Assembly (NCBI RefSeq): GCF_020382885.2
Contig: NC_058516.1
Span: 12,130,902 to 12,194,901, forward strand
Source of the DNA: Scatophagus argus
Lineage: Eukaryota > Chordata > Actinopteri > Scatophagidae
Length of the DNA: 64,000 nt
Reading direction: 5' to 3'
The notes below the pieces were generated by a model. It searched no databases and had not been told where the DNA came from. It worked only from the letters and a program-made list of their open reading frames with translations. This document shows positions 12,612 through 25,544 of this stretch, piece by piece; position 1 is the stretch's first letter; the number at the start of each line of letters is the position of its first letter. The position numbers and the translations under genes were made by a program.

Positions 12612-12800
12612 TGGATCAGCTGCAGGCTATTAATAGAGTAATTTGGACATCCTGACAATAGTGAGTTGCAGTAGTCCAGCCTAGAAGTAATGAAAGCAGG
12701 TATAATAAAACTATGTGCAGGATATATAGGATATATATAGGACTGAGACCAGTTAAAGCAGAATATAACAAAGGCATTTTGCCCCAGATGACACCATTGT
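12612..12800 (-). pseudogene. LINE reverse-transcriptase fragment
   Basis: The minus strand reads FITSRLDYCNSLLSGCP and, nearby, SLQLIQNPESR, the conserved block near the C-terminal end of the RT of Rex1/L2-type fish LINEs. Short and frame-broken. Confidence 0.7.
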
Positions 12801-13571
12801 ATGAATGGATGCAATCGAATGAATGAATGGATGAATCAAACACCCCACACACATTTTAACCCAGGAGACCACTGTTCATGTTACATGTGAAACCAAGTCA
12901 ACACTGACTTATTTTAACCCACAAAATGTGCTTAACTTATGTCATGCAACCACAACACAAACCATGATATTCTCTTAAACCTAACCAAGTAGTTTTGGTT
13001 CCTAAACCCAACCAAACTACAACCATTTCACAGCGTTAACCACATATTGACCAAGATCAAGTACAATGAAGGTAGCTGTATGCCTGTAGCTATTATTCTC
13101 CACTGTTGTCATTTTGTAAGACAATTAGTATATTCTGACACAACTGAAGACATGTTGCCTAATCCGCTTTACATATCTTGTCTCTAGCACCTAAATTACG
13201 AACTACAACATTTCAACATTTTTCTATCTTTTTTCCACCTCTGAAGTATGTTACAAAACAGTAACATACCTAATATTTTAAAGACCTCCGCCTTGCATGA
13301 TGAAACATGCAGGCAAATTATCTCATCAAACATTTCATGAATGATGAACACAAGTGTTGCGATATCGGACCAGTTGCCCACAAGCACATTACAAACATAC
13401 AGTAGTTTTTGCAGATTTGCAAAACCAAACAAGGCTCATTTTGGTGGTTAATAATCATAAACCTGCGGTTGGGAGAGTGGGAAGCTAACCCGTGTCTCAA
13501 AGATGATCACTGGTATCAGATGTGAACGTACTCCTTGATCCTTTTGTCAATGAACTTTGTCTCCATCTGAT

Positions 13572-13905
13572 TCAAGGATTCAAGGATTCAAGGAACTTTA
13601 TTGTCATACCAGCTCACATTCACATGTTTATGGTACGAAATTAGGACTCAGGTCGCGGGAGCAGTAAGTGACTATAAAAATATAAAAATATAAAGTACGA
13701 ATAGAATATAAGCTAAACAGAAAATAGAATATAAAAGAATATAAAACTAAACATTTAAATAAGTTAAACCTTAAATAAGAAGCCGGTTTTAACATATAGC
13801 AGCCTAAGTATGCATGTGCAAGTGTGTGCAGTATGAGGTAGTCCAGAAAGTAGTACTTAATAGTCCAGAAAGTAGTCCTAGTCTTCTTCTCAGGGTGTCC
13901 TGTTA
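13572..13905 (+). repeat. LINE/SINE terminal sequence in reverse, AT-rich
   Basis: Begins with three GATTCAAG units and AAGGAACTTTATTGTCAT, the usual complement of a fish non-LTR 3' end, and continues with ATATAAAA-rich sequence; the GTAGTCCAGAAAGTAGT word is repeated near the end. Confidence 0.5.
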
Positions 13906-15488
13906 GTGCTATATAAATTAATTAATTAATTAATTTTCAGTAAATGTGTAGTACATAGTAGGAACTAACTATGTTATGTTATTCTAAATAATACATGGTT
14001 GATAAGATCTACTTTTCCTTCCATCTGTCACAGTAATATGTGTATTGCAGTCCTATAAACTTGCAAAGCACCTGTGATAAGAGCTGACAATGATGATGAC
14101 TCAACTGCAAATGCAATCGTGTGGAGCTTTTTCAGTTCTCAGAACCGCAATAATGCTGTGTATGATGTGTGTGGGAGGACTGTAAGGTACTGGGGCAACA
14201 CCACAAAACCTTGTTAAACATCTGAGATTTAATCACAATGCAGAACATGATGATATTATGCAGAGGCGGTCTGAAGATGACGAAAAAGGTGCAAGAAAGG
14301 GCTGAATGCTTTGGCGCTAACAGGAAGAGAGAGGCTAATGTAGCTATTGGTGACATTTATCACTGTCACTTACTGTGGGAAAATAATTTTGCATCTGTGT
14401 AGGCTTCAGTTTGTGTTTTCATGTTCAAACAACAGAAGTTCCCTGCTTTCTTAAAACTGTGGATTGTGATTTTATTATAAGATTTGTACAAAGTATCAGT
14501 TTGATATTGGCAGTGGTTGATACCAGCGTGGGTTGTACTTTGTATTGGATTAGAAAAGGAATAAGTATTATTACATATCACAAGTACCAGCACAGATTTA
14601 AATGTTCCAACAGTGCAAGTTTCAGCTGATTTAGCAGAGTCTCTCCTGGTCTTGGTCGAGGTCTTGTGATTCTCATCTTTCATCTTACTGTTTTTTGGAG
14701 TTGCCCCAGACCTGACCCCTGAGGCTCCTTGTCACTAACCTCCTCCTCAGTGGTATGATGTTCTTGTCTCTGCTGATGTCTCCTCAAAGATCACCAAAGA
14801 CCATCCTAACCAAAGTTATGATATGTCCCTACTTATGACCAAGCTTCAGTTTCTCATTCAGAGGGAGCTTTTAAAGTATCTGATCTATCTTTTATGTTGG
14901 TGAAACTGTGATTTTAAACACACACAGGTAGAATTTTTTCCCAGAAAGTGAGTGTTCTATTATCAGCGTAGCCAATTTTAGAAGGACACAGGCAATGTAT
15001 TTTTCGGGGGAATCCCAGCTGGAATGTTCACTAGTAGCTGCAAAACAACAGTATTTTTTTATGGGCTTTTCTATTAAATTAACCACAAACATATCATACA
15101 TAAGAAGGCAGGACACTGCTGGTTTCCTTGCCCAGGGAAAGTAGAGAGCATGACGTGTTGGAAACTCTGAAGAGATCTTCCTCGGGTTGTCGGTTCTCTC
15201 ATGCCTGGCACAAGGGGCCCCGTTTGCACTGTTGGAGTATCCTGCAGTGTTAACAAGATGACTATTTTTCCCCCCCTCTTGCACTCCTTACTCTCATAGT
15301 GTGGTGCTCTCTCTCTCAGGGTTTATAGATCTGCGTCTTTAGCCTAATGAGTCTTTGCAGCTGAGAGTTTTTACCTCTGATTCAGAGTCAGGTTCATTAC
15401 ACTTCTACACATACAGTCTCGTAGACCAGAAGTGTCATGAACTGTTTCAGCAGTCAATAGAATTTCATGCGCTTTACCTAACCTTAGC

Positions 15489-15515
15489 TAACCCCCTAAC
15501 CCTAACCCTAACCTA
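15489..15515 (+). repeat. short telomere-like (CCCTAA) tract
   Basis: CTAACCCCCTAACCCTAACCC and one more unit: about four units, one imperfect. Too short to indicate a fusion point. Confidence 0.85.
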
Positions 15516-18500
15516 ATTCTTCTCAGTATACCCGCTGGAGAAACTGATGTGGATCCCACAAATAAACCTCTGTGTTGTGTGTTGTGTTGTTTCTGCTTTG
15601 TTTTACATCTGTCAGTTGTATTCCTAAAATATGTTTTTAATGACGTGAGTGTATTTAGCTCTGTTTGGAGCTGATGCTCGGGTGGTCCATCCACAGCATG
15701 AAGGAAGGAAAATCAATGTGAGCTCCCTACTGAGGGCTTGGCAACTCACTATGACAGAGTAATTAACTCATTGTGTGTGCAGTTGTTTATGCCAGTTTGC
15801 TGGGGCTAATATTACCCTTGTCTTCAAAATGCAAAATATAGCTCAATCAAAAAATACACAAGTTAATAAAAATGCAGAGACTTTTTGTTGACCCCATCGA
15901 TTAGATAGATCTGTAGAGATAGAGCCCTATAAAAAGCGACCAATCAGGGATATCCCCAGGGAGCCACAGAAAGGCTCTCGATACTGGCGGTGGCCACTTT
16001 TACGCAGCTTTTTAAGTGTGGGAATGTTGCGCTGTGATTCTGTCTCCCGTTCTGTATAAAATATAAAAACATTGAACTGAGTTGCATTGCTTGTTCTGCC
16101 TTTTCTGCTGGTAGTGCAGGTAGTAACAAATCGACATCTGTTTCATGGGTGAGACAATAGAATGGGATAGATTCTGTTACATGTGATCTTGTGCTTCCTG
16201 AAAACCATCTTCTGGAGATTAACTTCTTTGTAATTAACTATAAAGAATATAAATTAGTATTAATTTAGGTATAATAGATAGAAAGATAGATAGATGACTT
16301 TATTCATCCCCAAATAAAGTCAATTATAAAATTTATCTGATTGAATGCAGTGACTACATTTATCTGCTGTTGCAAGTGAGTTATATATAAATATAATTTA
16401 TAGGAGACAGGCTTGGTTTGTTTCAATGTAAAGAAAAGAAAAGCAGTTGGAACCTATATATATAATTCCTTGTTTTTCTTGTTCCTTGACTGTCTTTTTT
16501 CATCCTTGTGTGTTCATTGCTTTCTAACTCTTTCTAACCAAGAGGAAGACCAAGCAAAGAATTTTTTATATTCGTGACCTGGAATCCTTGTGGGTGAGAT
16601 GGAGGTGAGATCTGGTGGTTTCAGCAGATCACAACAAAAAGAAAATACATCAAGTAGCAACATGTTGCTGCTCCAGTTAATACAGTGAGCTAATTCAACA
16701 GGACAGTAGGCCCTCCTGAAAAAAAGTGGTTGACCCAAAGACTGAGTCTGCAAATGGCGGGGGCAAGGCCACACCAGAGCTGCAACCACTGGTACGATGA
16801 ATAGCCTGTATACTCAAGCAGCCACCTTGCTGTCTCAAGTGACCTCTGTACGCCCGAATGCAAAGTCGTGTTCACTGCAGTCATGTACACACCAAGTCTG
16901 TTCGATGTTATACTGGATTTCTAAAACTGATGATGATAATTTCATCAGTTAGCCTTGTTAATGAGGTTGAGGTGAAAAGAATTCACACTTAATAATCAGG
17001 GAAAGACCTGGCAGACCTTCCTGAAACCTGCTGCCTGCCACATCCTAGTGTCGATCTAGCAATTCAAGAGCTGTTGTATGCTCTACAACTGAGGACGATG
17101 GAAAGTTGAACACTGAGGTCCATTGGAAACCCACACACACACAGACCAGCGACTAGTTTTTGACTCCCACCACCCATTGGAACACAAACTTGGAGTCAAA
17201 CTTTGACTCTACACCACCGGGCAGATTGTTCCTTAAAAGGAAGAGGGAAGAGAGATGGGGCGCATTAAAAATGTGTGGCTATCCAAACTGGGCCTTTGTC
17301 AAATCAACTAGGAGAGGGTTTGAGACAAACTGCTTATAAAAATGGGCTATACAAATAAAGTTGTCTTGTCTTGACTAGGAGACATGGAAAACAACACCAA
17401 CCTTCAATCAGTGATGAACAGAATGGAGAGAGAAATGTTGTTGTTCCCTATGTGACAGGGTTGTCTGAGAAAGAAGGATTTTCTCAAAGCACAACATCTC
17501 GACACACATCAAACCCAGCATTACACTAAACAACACTGTATATGAGGTAAAGTGCAGTGAGGAGTGCTCATACCTTTACACAGGGTAAACCAAACAATGA
17601 ATGTCAGACTGAAATCGGTCCAAAGAAATATCTGTATCGGTATCTGCCTACAAAGTCCAGAGGAACCGAGCTCTGTTGTGGATTTCCTATCACGTTTTCC
17701 ATTGCTTCAGTCAGCGTTTGTGTGCGTATGTTCCTCTCAGCATGTGCAGGGTCCTTCAGGCTCTCCACAAACAGCTGGATGGTATTTCCACAGTGCTCCA
17801 TGCACTTGTTACTAAAGGGAACCCCACTTAATGTGGTACACATCGTAAAGGATGAGGTTGGTCAATTCCCCGTGGTTTTACTGCGTCCATGGTGGGGGTT
17901 TCTCTGTGGTTTTTACAAACAACATTTCTGGTAGAAGTTTGTTTGTATGCTGTACAACACAGGATTATCTGTTTGTTGTGGCACACTAAGAAATTACACC
18001 AGATTATTCAGTGTGAAATTACAGTTACATTGTCCAAGATTTTAGTTGTTTTGTGGCAACAACTGTTTATTTCCCTCTTAAATTGCTGTGGTGGAGGAGG
18101 TATTTATATCCTTTATTGAAACTAAACTTTGGCATTGAACTACAGTAGCAATTCAAATCATAAAAATACTCCATTACAAGTCATGTCACCATGAAAATGT
18201 TGCCAGATTGTCCATCCATATCTCAATTTTTGTCCTTTTTCACAGTAGCAGAAAACAAAACAGCATAGACCAGATGTGTATATCCCCCAGTCACATCCAC
18301 CAGCTGCTCCTGATTAATCCTGAGGCATACACAGGCCAGATGGGATATGTATTCAGTGGATGTTTCCTGATTACCTGCACAGAAAAGTGTCCTGATCAGA
18401 TACCTCAACCTCCTCTGTGGGCTAGGCTTCTAGGACATCTAAGATCTTTACCCTTCTTCAAAAGATGTACCCCAAAACCCAGCTGAATGCTTATAGACTT

Positions 18501-18807
18501 ATTATTTCAGTCAGGCAGGCAAGGGTAAAAAGAAAGAACAGAAAGACCCTCTCTACATTTGAGAGTAGACTAAAAATTTTCCGGTTTGATAAAGCTTATA
18601 GTTAGGGCTGGCCTAGGCCAGCCCCTAGTTATGCTGCTATAGACTTGGACTGCCGGGGGTCTTCCCATGGCGAGCTCTTTCTGGAAAGTGTCATGAGATA
18701 ACTTTTGTTGCAATTTGTTGCTATATAAAGGCCAGTAAGGTATACAATGAATGCATTGCACAAGGCTAATTCATGCCTGTCATGCCAAGCAAAATAGCAC
18801 ATACAAT

Positions 18808-19027
18808 TGTCTGGTTCTGCTCGAGGTTTCTGCCTGTTAAAAGGAAGTTTTTCCACGCCACTGTTGCCAAATGCTTACTCAGTGTGGGGTTTTGCCCTGG
18901 GACCTGCCCTGTTTATCTCTGACTCTCTTCTTTTTTTTTTGAATGTGTTGTTTACACACCTGTAAAGTGTCTTGAGATAGCTGTGTTATGAATTGGCACT
19001 TTAAATAAAATTGAATTGAATTGAATG
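18808..19027 (+). repeat. dispersed repeat family C
   Basis: Core (CTGCCTGTTAAAAGGAAGTT, GCCACTGTTGCC) followed by the C tail (TTTGCCCTGGGACCTG, CACACCTGTAAAGTGTC, TTGAGATAGCTGTGTTATGA) and (ATTGA)n. Confidence 0.85.
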
Positions 19028-20375
19028 GACTAAGAGTACCTTAATAGAATCCACTTCTTCTCTTGTTGGGCCCTATTCTCTTCCAGACTCCTTCTTTTCA
19101 GCCAGATCTGCAGCAGATGTTTGGTCACTGGTGTCATCATCTATTGTAGTTTTTGAAGTGTTTGATACTACGTAATCATTGTTCCAACTGGACCAAATGA
19201 CCAACAATATTTAAAAACAAAAAAAGAATTACTTACAAACAAGCATTGAATTCTATCTCTTTTTGTTAATTTCACTGAGATCATCACACCTCCCAGAATA
19301 TGATCTAAAACTTTTTCTTTATCCAGTGGTGGTCTCTGCAAAGAGAGCTTAGTCAATTCTTCACATCTGCTTCCAATCACACTCTCCCTATCTTCACAAA
19401 CGCAGAAAAAAAAACCTTATCTGATGTAACAATCTGCATCAATATAACATATTTCCAGACCTTTGGCACTGCCCCATTGTAATGCATCAAGCATCTCTGG
19501 AAAGCTAGACTGGCCGAAGTCTGAGCAAACAACGGAGGGAAGTAGTTTCCAGTATTTGACAGACTTACATCGGCCTGCCATCAAGACTGCTGTTTCCATG
19601 AGTACCTCCACATGGCTTAACTCTTCCATCATTATATTTACAGTATAAACATACCAATTAATACCCTCCAATTCTATATTTAATTCAGGAAATAATGCAG
19701 TTGTGAGATGCTCTCTGTGTCTCTTTTTGCAAGGGGCTGTTAGGTTTTTAGAGCAATTGTTCTGAAGACCCACAATGCAGAATACACCACAAAGAGACAG
19801 AGGATTGAAAAGGAATAAAGTCTTTAATTTCCTAAAAATTACTGATGTATGACTCCTTAGCTGACAGAGGTTTTCAAGGAGGGAACGGTACAACCTGGTG
19901 CAGAGTGGATGAATGAACTGGTCCTTTTATGTAGCAGGAAAGAGGTGGATTAGATGAGTTGATCAGTTGATTCATCTATGCAAGTGAGTTGGTAGGAAGA
20001 GATCAGGTAGTGGCTACCCACCTCCAGACACAAACACAGGAACAGGAGGAGAAGCAAACAGGGATAGACAAGGCAGGCAAGGGAAACAGAGTATATCACT
20101 AGGAAAAACAGAGAAAAATATTTTTTAGTCATCCACGGCTGTATCATGTGTACTTGCACTGGTAGACATACATCAGAGGCCTCGGTGAGATCAATAAATC
20201 TGCTGATTGCCATGCTTGACTGGGAGAAATGTGCTGAAAGAGTAGTGATCACCTGTGGTTAAACCACAAGATATATACATTTGACTTGCACAAACAAAAA
20301 CATGTCCATAGGGTGGGCTGTGGATAGTTCTAAACATAGCAGTTAACATGCAGAGGGAAAATTAGAGTGGCCCAA

Positions 20376-20690
20376 GGGAAGACCCCTGATCATTTTCATG
20401 GAATTGCCAATGGCAACACTGAAAACTGATCTGTCTTGCAAATATGAATAAACGTTGGACCATCTCGAACACTGGTTCAATTTTAAAGTAATAGAATGGT
20501 CAACACTTTCAAAAGCAGCACTCAAATCGGAAAAAAAATAAAATAAAAACTTTTCCAAAACCAGCAGCAACAGACAGATCATCATTTTGAAGAGTGCAGT
20601 CTCTATATAGTGGTTTGCCCAAAATCCAGACTGATATGTTTCAAATACACCGTTTCTATTCAAAAAGGCAATCTGTTGTTCACCAGTAAA
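20376..20690 (-). pseudogene. LINE reverse-transcriptase fragment
   Basis: The minus strand reads FETYQSGFWANHYIETALFK and, after a decayed stretch, FSDLSAAFESVDHSI, which are the RT domain 1-3 words of L2/Rex1-type LINEs (usual forms QSGFRxxHSTETAL and LDLSAAFDTVDH). Broken by substitutions and frame changes. Confidence 0.85.
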
Positions 20691-20994
20691 TGTCTTCTAA
20701 GACCTCAAAATAGGGCAGTTTAGAAATTTGTCTAAAGTTGTCCAGGGTCTGAAAATACTGTTTGGTCCAAAGCATTTTTATTATGCTCAGAACTGAAGAA
20801 ACCTTTCAGATGAGAGGTGGAACATCTTCAACAACCTATAGATATCTGGTTGTTTTCGCTTCCATCACTTCAACTATATTGAACAAACTCCTGTTGTTGT
20901 GTAAGAGCCAAATACTGAACTGAAGTGTGGTATATTTAGCCTCTATCAAAAGTTTTTTAAGGCTCTCTTAAAATATCAAAATATACTGTTATGC

Positions 20995-21363
20995 GGGCGG
21001 CACGGTGGTGCAGTGGTTAGCACTGTCACCTCATAGCAAGAGGGTTCCAGGTTCGAATCCTGGTCTGGGCCCTTCTATGTGGAGTTTGCATGTTCTCCCT
21101 GTGCCTGCGTGGGTTTTCTCCGGGTACTCCGGCTTCCTCCCACAATACCAAAACCATGCACATTAGGTTAATTGGCTACTCTACATTGCCCCCTAGGTGA
21201 GAGTGTGAGAGTGTGTGGTTGTTTGTCTTTGTGTGTTGGCCCTGCGATTGACTGGCGACCAGTCCAGGGTGAACCCCGCCTCTCGCCCGTAGTCAGCTGG
21301 GATAGGCTCCAGCTCCCTCGCGACCCTGACGGATAAGCGGTATAGAAAATGGATGGATGGATG
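20995..21363 (+). repeat. tRNA-headed dispersed repeat, about 370 bp
   Basis: Head CACGGTGGTGCAGTGGTTAG with GGTTCGAATCC as a perfect B box, then TTTGCATGTTCTCCCTGTG, CTCCGGGTACTCCGG, and the ending GTATAGAAAATGGATGGATG. A near full-length inverted copy is at 42040-42405, and fragments at 21482-21582 and 41680-41765. Confidence 0.85.
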
Positions 21364-21481
21364 CTGTTATGCAGAAGAATTATTAAAAATGTGAGAGCAT
21401 ACATATAGGAAAAATTATATTAAACCCAAAATGTGAACATTATGCATTTGTGGTCAGATACACCAACACATCTGTATAATA

Positions 21482-21582
21482 CATCCATCCATTTTCTATA
21501 CCACTTATCTGTCAGGGTTGCGGGGGGCCTATCCCATCGAACTACGGGTGAGAGGCGGGGTTCACCCTGGACTAGTCACCTT
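21482..21582 (-). repeat. fragment of the 370-bp tRNA-headed repeat
   Basis: Complement of its 3' end: CATCCATCCATTTTCTATAC to CACCCTGGACTAGTC. Confidence 0.8.
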
Positions 21583-22536
21583 CTGCATAGTACACTGTCT
21601 ATTAAAACATGATGTAAGAAGGCAAAATTAACAGTATGGCCCTTTTGTAAGTAGGCCCAGTGAGATCTAGCATCTCCTCTATTGACGATGTTAAGCATAT
21701 CATATGTAAATTATAAATGACAATACTATTATTTAATCAGCTGCTTCAGAAACATTCAAACCGGCTCCTTTAGATTTCCTTTTATACATTTTCAAATATA
21801 AAATATTATTGTACCATGGTTTGGATGAATAGGCCTATTTGATAGTTAGAAAGAGATTCATATTGTCCAGTATGCATTGCTAATCAACATTTTAATTTCA
21901 ATATTTGATTGCTAGTCAATCCCTTACTTTCCTTCTTGCATTAATAAACTTTGACTGACAGAACAGATAGTCATTCTCTTGTTTTAAATTATGTGCCCAT
22001 GAAGAGAGTCATCATTTCCATATATTGAACCGGCTGGTTGCCACAGGGGTTGCTGGAAAGCAACTTTCATTTTGTATTGCAGAAAAAACAAAACACCTGA
22101 AGTGAACCTGACTTCAAGTCCTATTTATTTGGTCAGCTATTCAGACATTTACATTACCCATAATTTAAAATTGCTTAGACATTTTTTTCATTGATTTTCA
22201 TAAACTTTTTTGCAGCAGAAAGCCCCTCTTTCCTACATGATTTCTGGCTGGCACTGTATCTGGTACCGATTAATGTGCAACAACCTTTGGATCTTAAATT
22301 ACTCTTAGAAGTGATAAGCCAAGCCATAACCTCACAATGGAGGACACATCCAACTCTGTTTTTGTTGATCTTTGCCTGTGACTGAAAAATGCACTGAATT
22401 TGCTTACCATTATTAATAATTATTATTATATAATTATTAAACTGTAGGTGATATGAATTGCCTTTAATAAATGATAAGTTAAATTCATCATATGTGAAAG
22501 AAAGAGCATCAGAACTCATCAAATTGTCACAGTTTC

Positions 22537-22542
22537 TTTATT
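22537..22542 (-). promoter_or_regulatory. polyA signal of the Ly6-like gene
   Basis: AATAAA on the minus strand, about 270 nt after the stop codon; the expected spacing for a short 3' UTR. Confidence 0.6.
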
Positions 22543-22812
22543 TGTATTTCAATAAGGCTCTTTAAAAACATTGTTCTGCACAGTGCTCTACTGCTGTCTA
22601 GTGTCACCATGCAGTACTGATCCTGCTCGGTTTAAATTTGTTCTCATGCAAATGGTTCAGTGTGATTATAACTGTGTACAAATAGCATCCATCATTTTCA
22701 TCCATTTAAAGAAATCAGGCAGACTTTGGTTTGCAGTAACATGAAACCAACAGCTTGTACGGTAGAAATCTGTGATCCGAGATCAGACGGTCCTGAGCCG
22801 AAGCGAAGAGGC

Positions 22813-23978
22813 TCAGTTGCAGAGGTCAGTGCTGCAGCAGGTGGCAAATGCCCCAGGTGTTGAGATGAAGCCTTGACACACTGCCATGTTCATGCACTGG
22901 CGGAAAGAACGGTCTACAACGAAAAAAACGAAAGGGATCTAATTACACTCTGGATGTGGACATGTTTATGAACAGATTGACGATGATTGACAGACACACC
23001 CTAGATGGGTGTTTTGTGTTCTGTCTTTTTAATATTAATTGTCTGAATGACTTAATGTTAATAAATTTAAAAAAAACTAGTTAACACAGGAAAAGGTAAT
23101 TATCTATGTGGTGGTGGACTTACTGAATGGTCCTGTCAATATGACGGCACCGCAGGCATTTGCTGATCTTGAACAGATCTGGACACTGGTAGGGGTGCAC
23201 AAGGTACTCCCCACTGAGTTACAAAAATTACACTTCAGTGCCTCACCTGCGGACAACACGCACACACATAGGAAGTAATAACACAACAAATAAGACCATT
23301 AGTGTTTGCAAGCACAAATGAAAACATACACCAGTGGAACATAATGGAGCAAAAGAAGACAAACATGAACATGGTCTGTACACTGAATACGATGTAGTTT
23401 GAAAGATGTGGATGTTTCCAAGGCAGCAAGAGGCTTATGAAAAAAATGCTGCATGTTGCATGATGGGAAATAGAGCGTTTCAGTGTTTTGAAGTCACAGT
23501 TGTAAAACACACCAAAGTTTTTGATATTAAACATACTTAAGCATCAAAAGAACAAGTAACAGTAAATCACACGTAGATTTACATGTATGTATATACTGTA
23601 TACTAAAGGTCGACCGATTATAGGCCTTAATGATTATTGCATTCAATATTTTGCTTTTTATTTGATTAATTGCATTGTTTTTAATACAATAGAGCATTCA
23701 GTGACTAGCAGTGAGGATGCAGATTGTATTGTGTATATAGTGTATATTACACTGTTTTCTAGTGTTTATTTTCTAATTATTTATTTTTGCATGGGTCACA
23801 TTCTTATCAACTTCTGGGTATGTCCTCATAGCTGTCATTGTTTGTCATTAATGTATAATTTGGCTGCTCTAATTCTCTAATATCTTATCGGAATAAAGAC
23901 TAGTATTGTATATATGAGAGTAAACATACCTTGATATATAGCCAGCAAGAGAAGGATGACACACGCTGCAGCTCTCAT
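22813..23978 (-). CDS. secreted Ly6/uPAR-like three-finger protein
   Basis: Three coding exons: 23978-23930 (signal peptide MRAAACVILLLLAIYQ), 23246-23124 and 22913-22813, joined by GT/AG introns in phase 1; 90 aa in all. The mature part begins near LKCNFC and carries ten cysteines (22, 25, 33, 41, 48, 64, 70, 83, 84, 89), ending CCSTDLCN and then stop. The Leu-x-Cys-x-x-Cys start and CC-x4-CN end are the signature of the Ly6/uPAR three-finger fold. No hydrophobic tail follows the last CN, so no GPI-anchor signal is present and the product should be secreted. One N-glycosylation sequon (NRS) is at 58-60. Two AG sites just upstream of the ATG (24004 and 23997) fit an upstream noncoding exon. 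The partner or receptor cannot be told from sequence, and I could not match it to a named fish ly6 gene. Confidence 0.87.
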
Positions 23979-24169
23979 TTTCAATTGTGATCTTATCTGT
24001 TAACTGACAAAAACAACAAAGATACCAAACTCATCCTTGTGTCTCTACTTTATTAATTTACTAAGATAACTCTTTTAGCCCATAGCATGTGGGTACGTGT
24101 CACACAGTTCACATGGGTTCAAAAACAGCGTAGTTTAAAATGTCTCTTTTAACAGTAAAACACTCCTAC

Positions 24170-24595
24170 CCCGCCCTCCTGAGGCCTGGTACCGCGCTGG
24201 ATCCTGAGCCCTCTATGGCCCTGCCTACTGCACTGATAGTGTTGCTGGATCCAGAACCCTCTCCATGGCCCTGCCCGGATCCTGCTGCTCCTGCTCTGCA
24301 CTGTTCTCTCCATCTCCCTGTCTCTCCTCTCCCCCCTCTCCCTCCCAGGCGGTCACAGCAGAAGGCCGTCTACACTGAGTCTGGTTCTGCTCAAGGTTTC
24401 TGCCTGTTAAAAGGAAGTTTTTCCTCGCCACTGTCGCCAAATGCTTACTCAGTGTGGGGTTTTTCCCTGGGACCTGTTTCTCTCTGATTCTCTTCTTTTT
24501 TGTTGTTTTTTCTTGTTGTTGTTTACACACCTGTAAAGTGTCTTGAGATAACTGTGTTATGAAGTGGCACTTTAAATTGAATTGAATTGAACATT
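24170..24595 (+). repeat. longer family C element
   Basis: A 200-nt CT-rich head with a doubled word (GGATCC...GAGCCCTCTATGGCCCTGCC and a near repeat), then the shared core at about 24395-24440, the C tail and (AATTG)n. Lies in the 5' intron of the Ly6-like gene. Confidence 0.75.
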
Positions 24596-25544
24596 ATTAG
24601 TGAACATTCATTATTTGTCAGCATAGTATATTCAATTAGGCACCTGATAGCAGAGAATAAAACTGGAAACAAATGTTTCCACATTTTAGGGTGGTAACAG
24701 CTTGGCTTACAGTGGTCATTATTTTGCAGAAGCAAATGTATTCAGTTGTATTTTAGTTTAAAAAAAAGTAGTAGCCTGTGTGCATGATTACTGAAACGAA
24801 AATTGCGATATGCCAATGTCAGCCATTGTCTTCAGATAATTATTCTATCTGACTTCCTCCCTAGGACTTTATGCAACTTTTTTTGCTATGCTAATAATTC
24901 ACAAGACTACAAGAGGTCCCCTATCAGATAAACATAAGAATGGTTTTCATATCCATTTTCCTGGTAGGACAGTTTGACATAGTTAGGGGAAAAAGTGAAA
25001 GTGTTGAGTTTCCACACTGGAATCCATTGTAACCGTCAGAAATTTGAGCAAACCAGGAACTTCATTTACATGGGAGGATGAAACCACAAAGTTTGAACGG
25101 TTGTCTTTCATAAGTGCGAGCGTTTCAAAACAGGACTCCATTGTAAACATGATTCAATTGTTTCCTTTCTTTCACCCTGTCAGCATTGCCTCATGTCTGC
25201 TACAGGTTTGTGTGTTTGTGTAAGTAGCAGCATAACTGGTCGACGCATAATGTGAATAAAAAGGTTCTAAACTTTAAACAACTGACCAAGGATGAAGTTC
25301 CAACTAATCTAATCCGCTAACTCAGCAATGTAACTCCACATTCAGGTCTTTCTACAGACATGCGGCCTGCTGGTCTAGCAAGAAGAGAGGAAGTGGCAAA
25401 ACAAAACAATATTCTTTTTCTCATAAACATTATAGATCACACAAGTCAGAAACATGAAATAATTTTACAATCCCTAAGACAGCATTTCATTAAAAAGAAA
25501 AGCACATTGACAAAACAGATAAAGTAACAGGGATGGATTGTTAC

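Larger units (their letters stand above)
11686..22536. other. intergenic region between anos1 and the Ly6-like gene
   Basis: About 11 kb with no gene I can support. It holds the repeats listed separately, LINE fragments at 12.6 and 20.4 kb, and short ORFs at 14.4-14.7, 16.5-16.9, 17.6-17.9 and 19.4-19.9 kb. Of these only 17604-17843 and 19417-19893 on the minus strand have protein-like composition; neither has domain features I recognise and both may be retroelement remnants. Confidence 0.6.

Noticed and set aside
15489..15515. CCCTAA repeats as a possible chromosome-fusion scar
   Set aside because: Only about four units and not head-to-head; short interstitial telomeric tracts are common.
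17604..17843. Protein-like minus-strand reading (CMEHCGNTIQLFVESLKDP...)
   Set aside because: Composition looks coding, but stops lie just upstream in the continuing frame and no family or gene structure could be attached; probably a decayed element.
19417..19893. 158-codon minus-strand ORF
   Set aside because: No recognisable domain, no supporting splice sites or start context, in repeat-rich sequence; could be a retroelement remnant but I cannot support a gene.
20995..21075. tRNA-gene-like segment with perfect A/B-box words
   Set aside because: It continues into a 370-bp repeat with further copies in the window and shows no full cloverleaf; it is a SINE-like head, not a functional tRNA gene. 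The same holds for the GGTTCGATTCC heads at 9.8, 45.6 and 53.1 kb.
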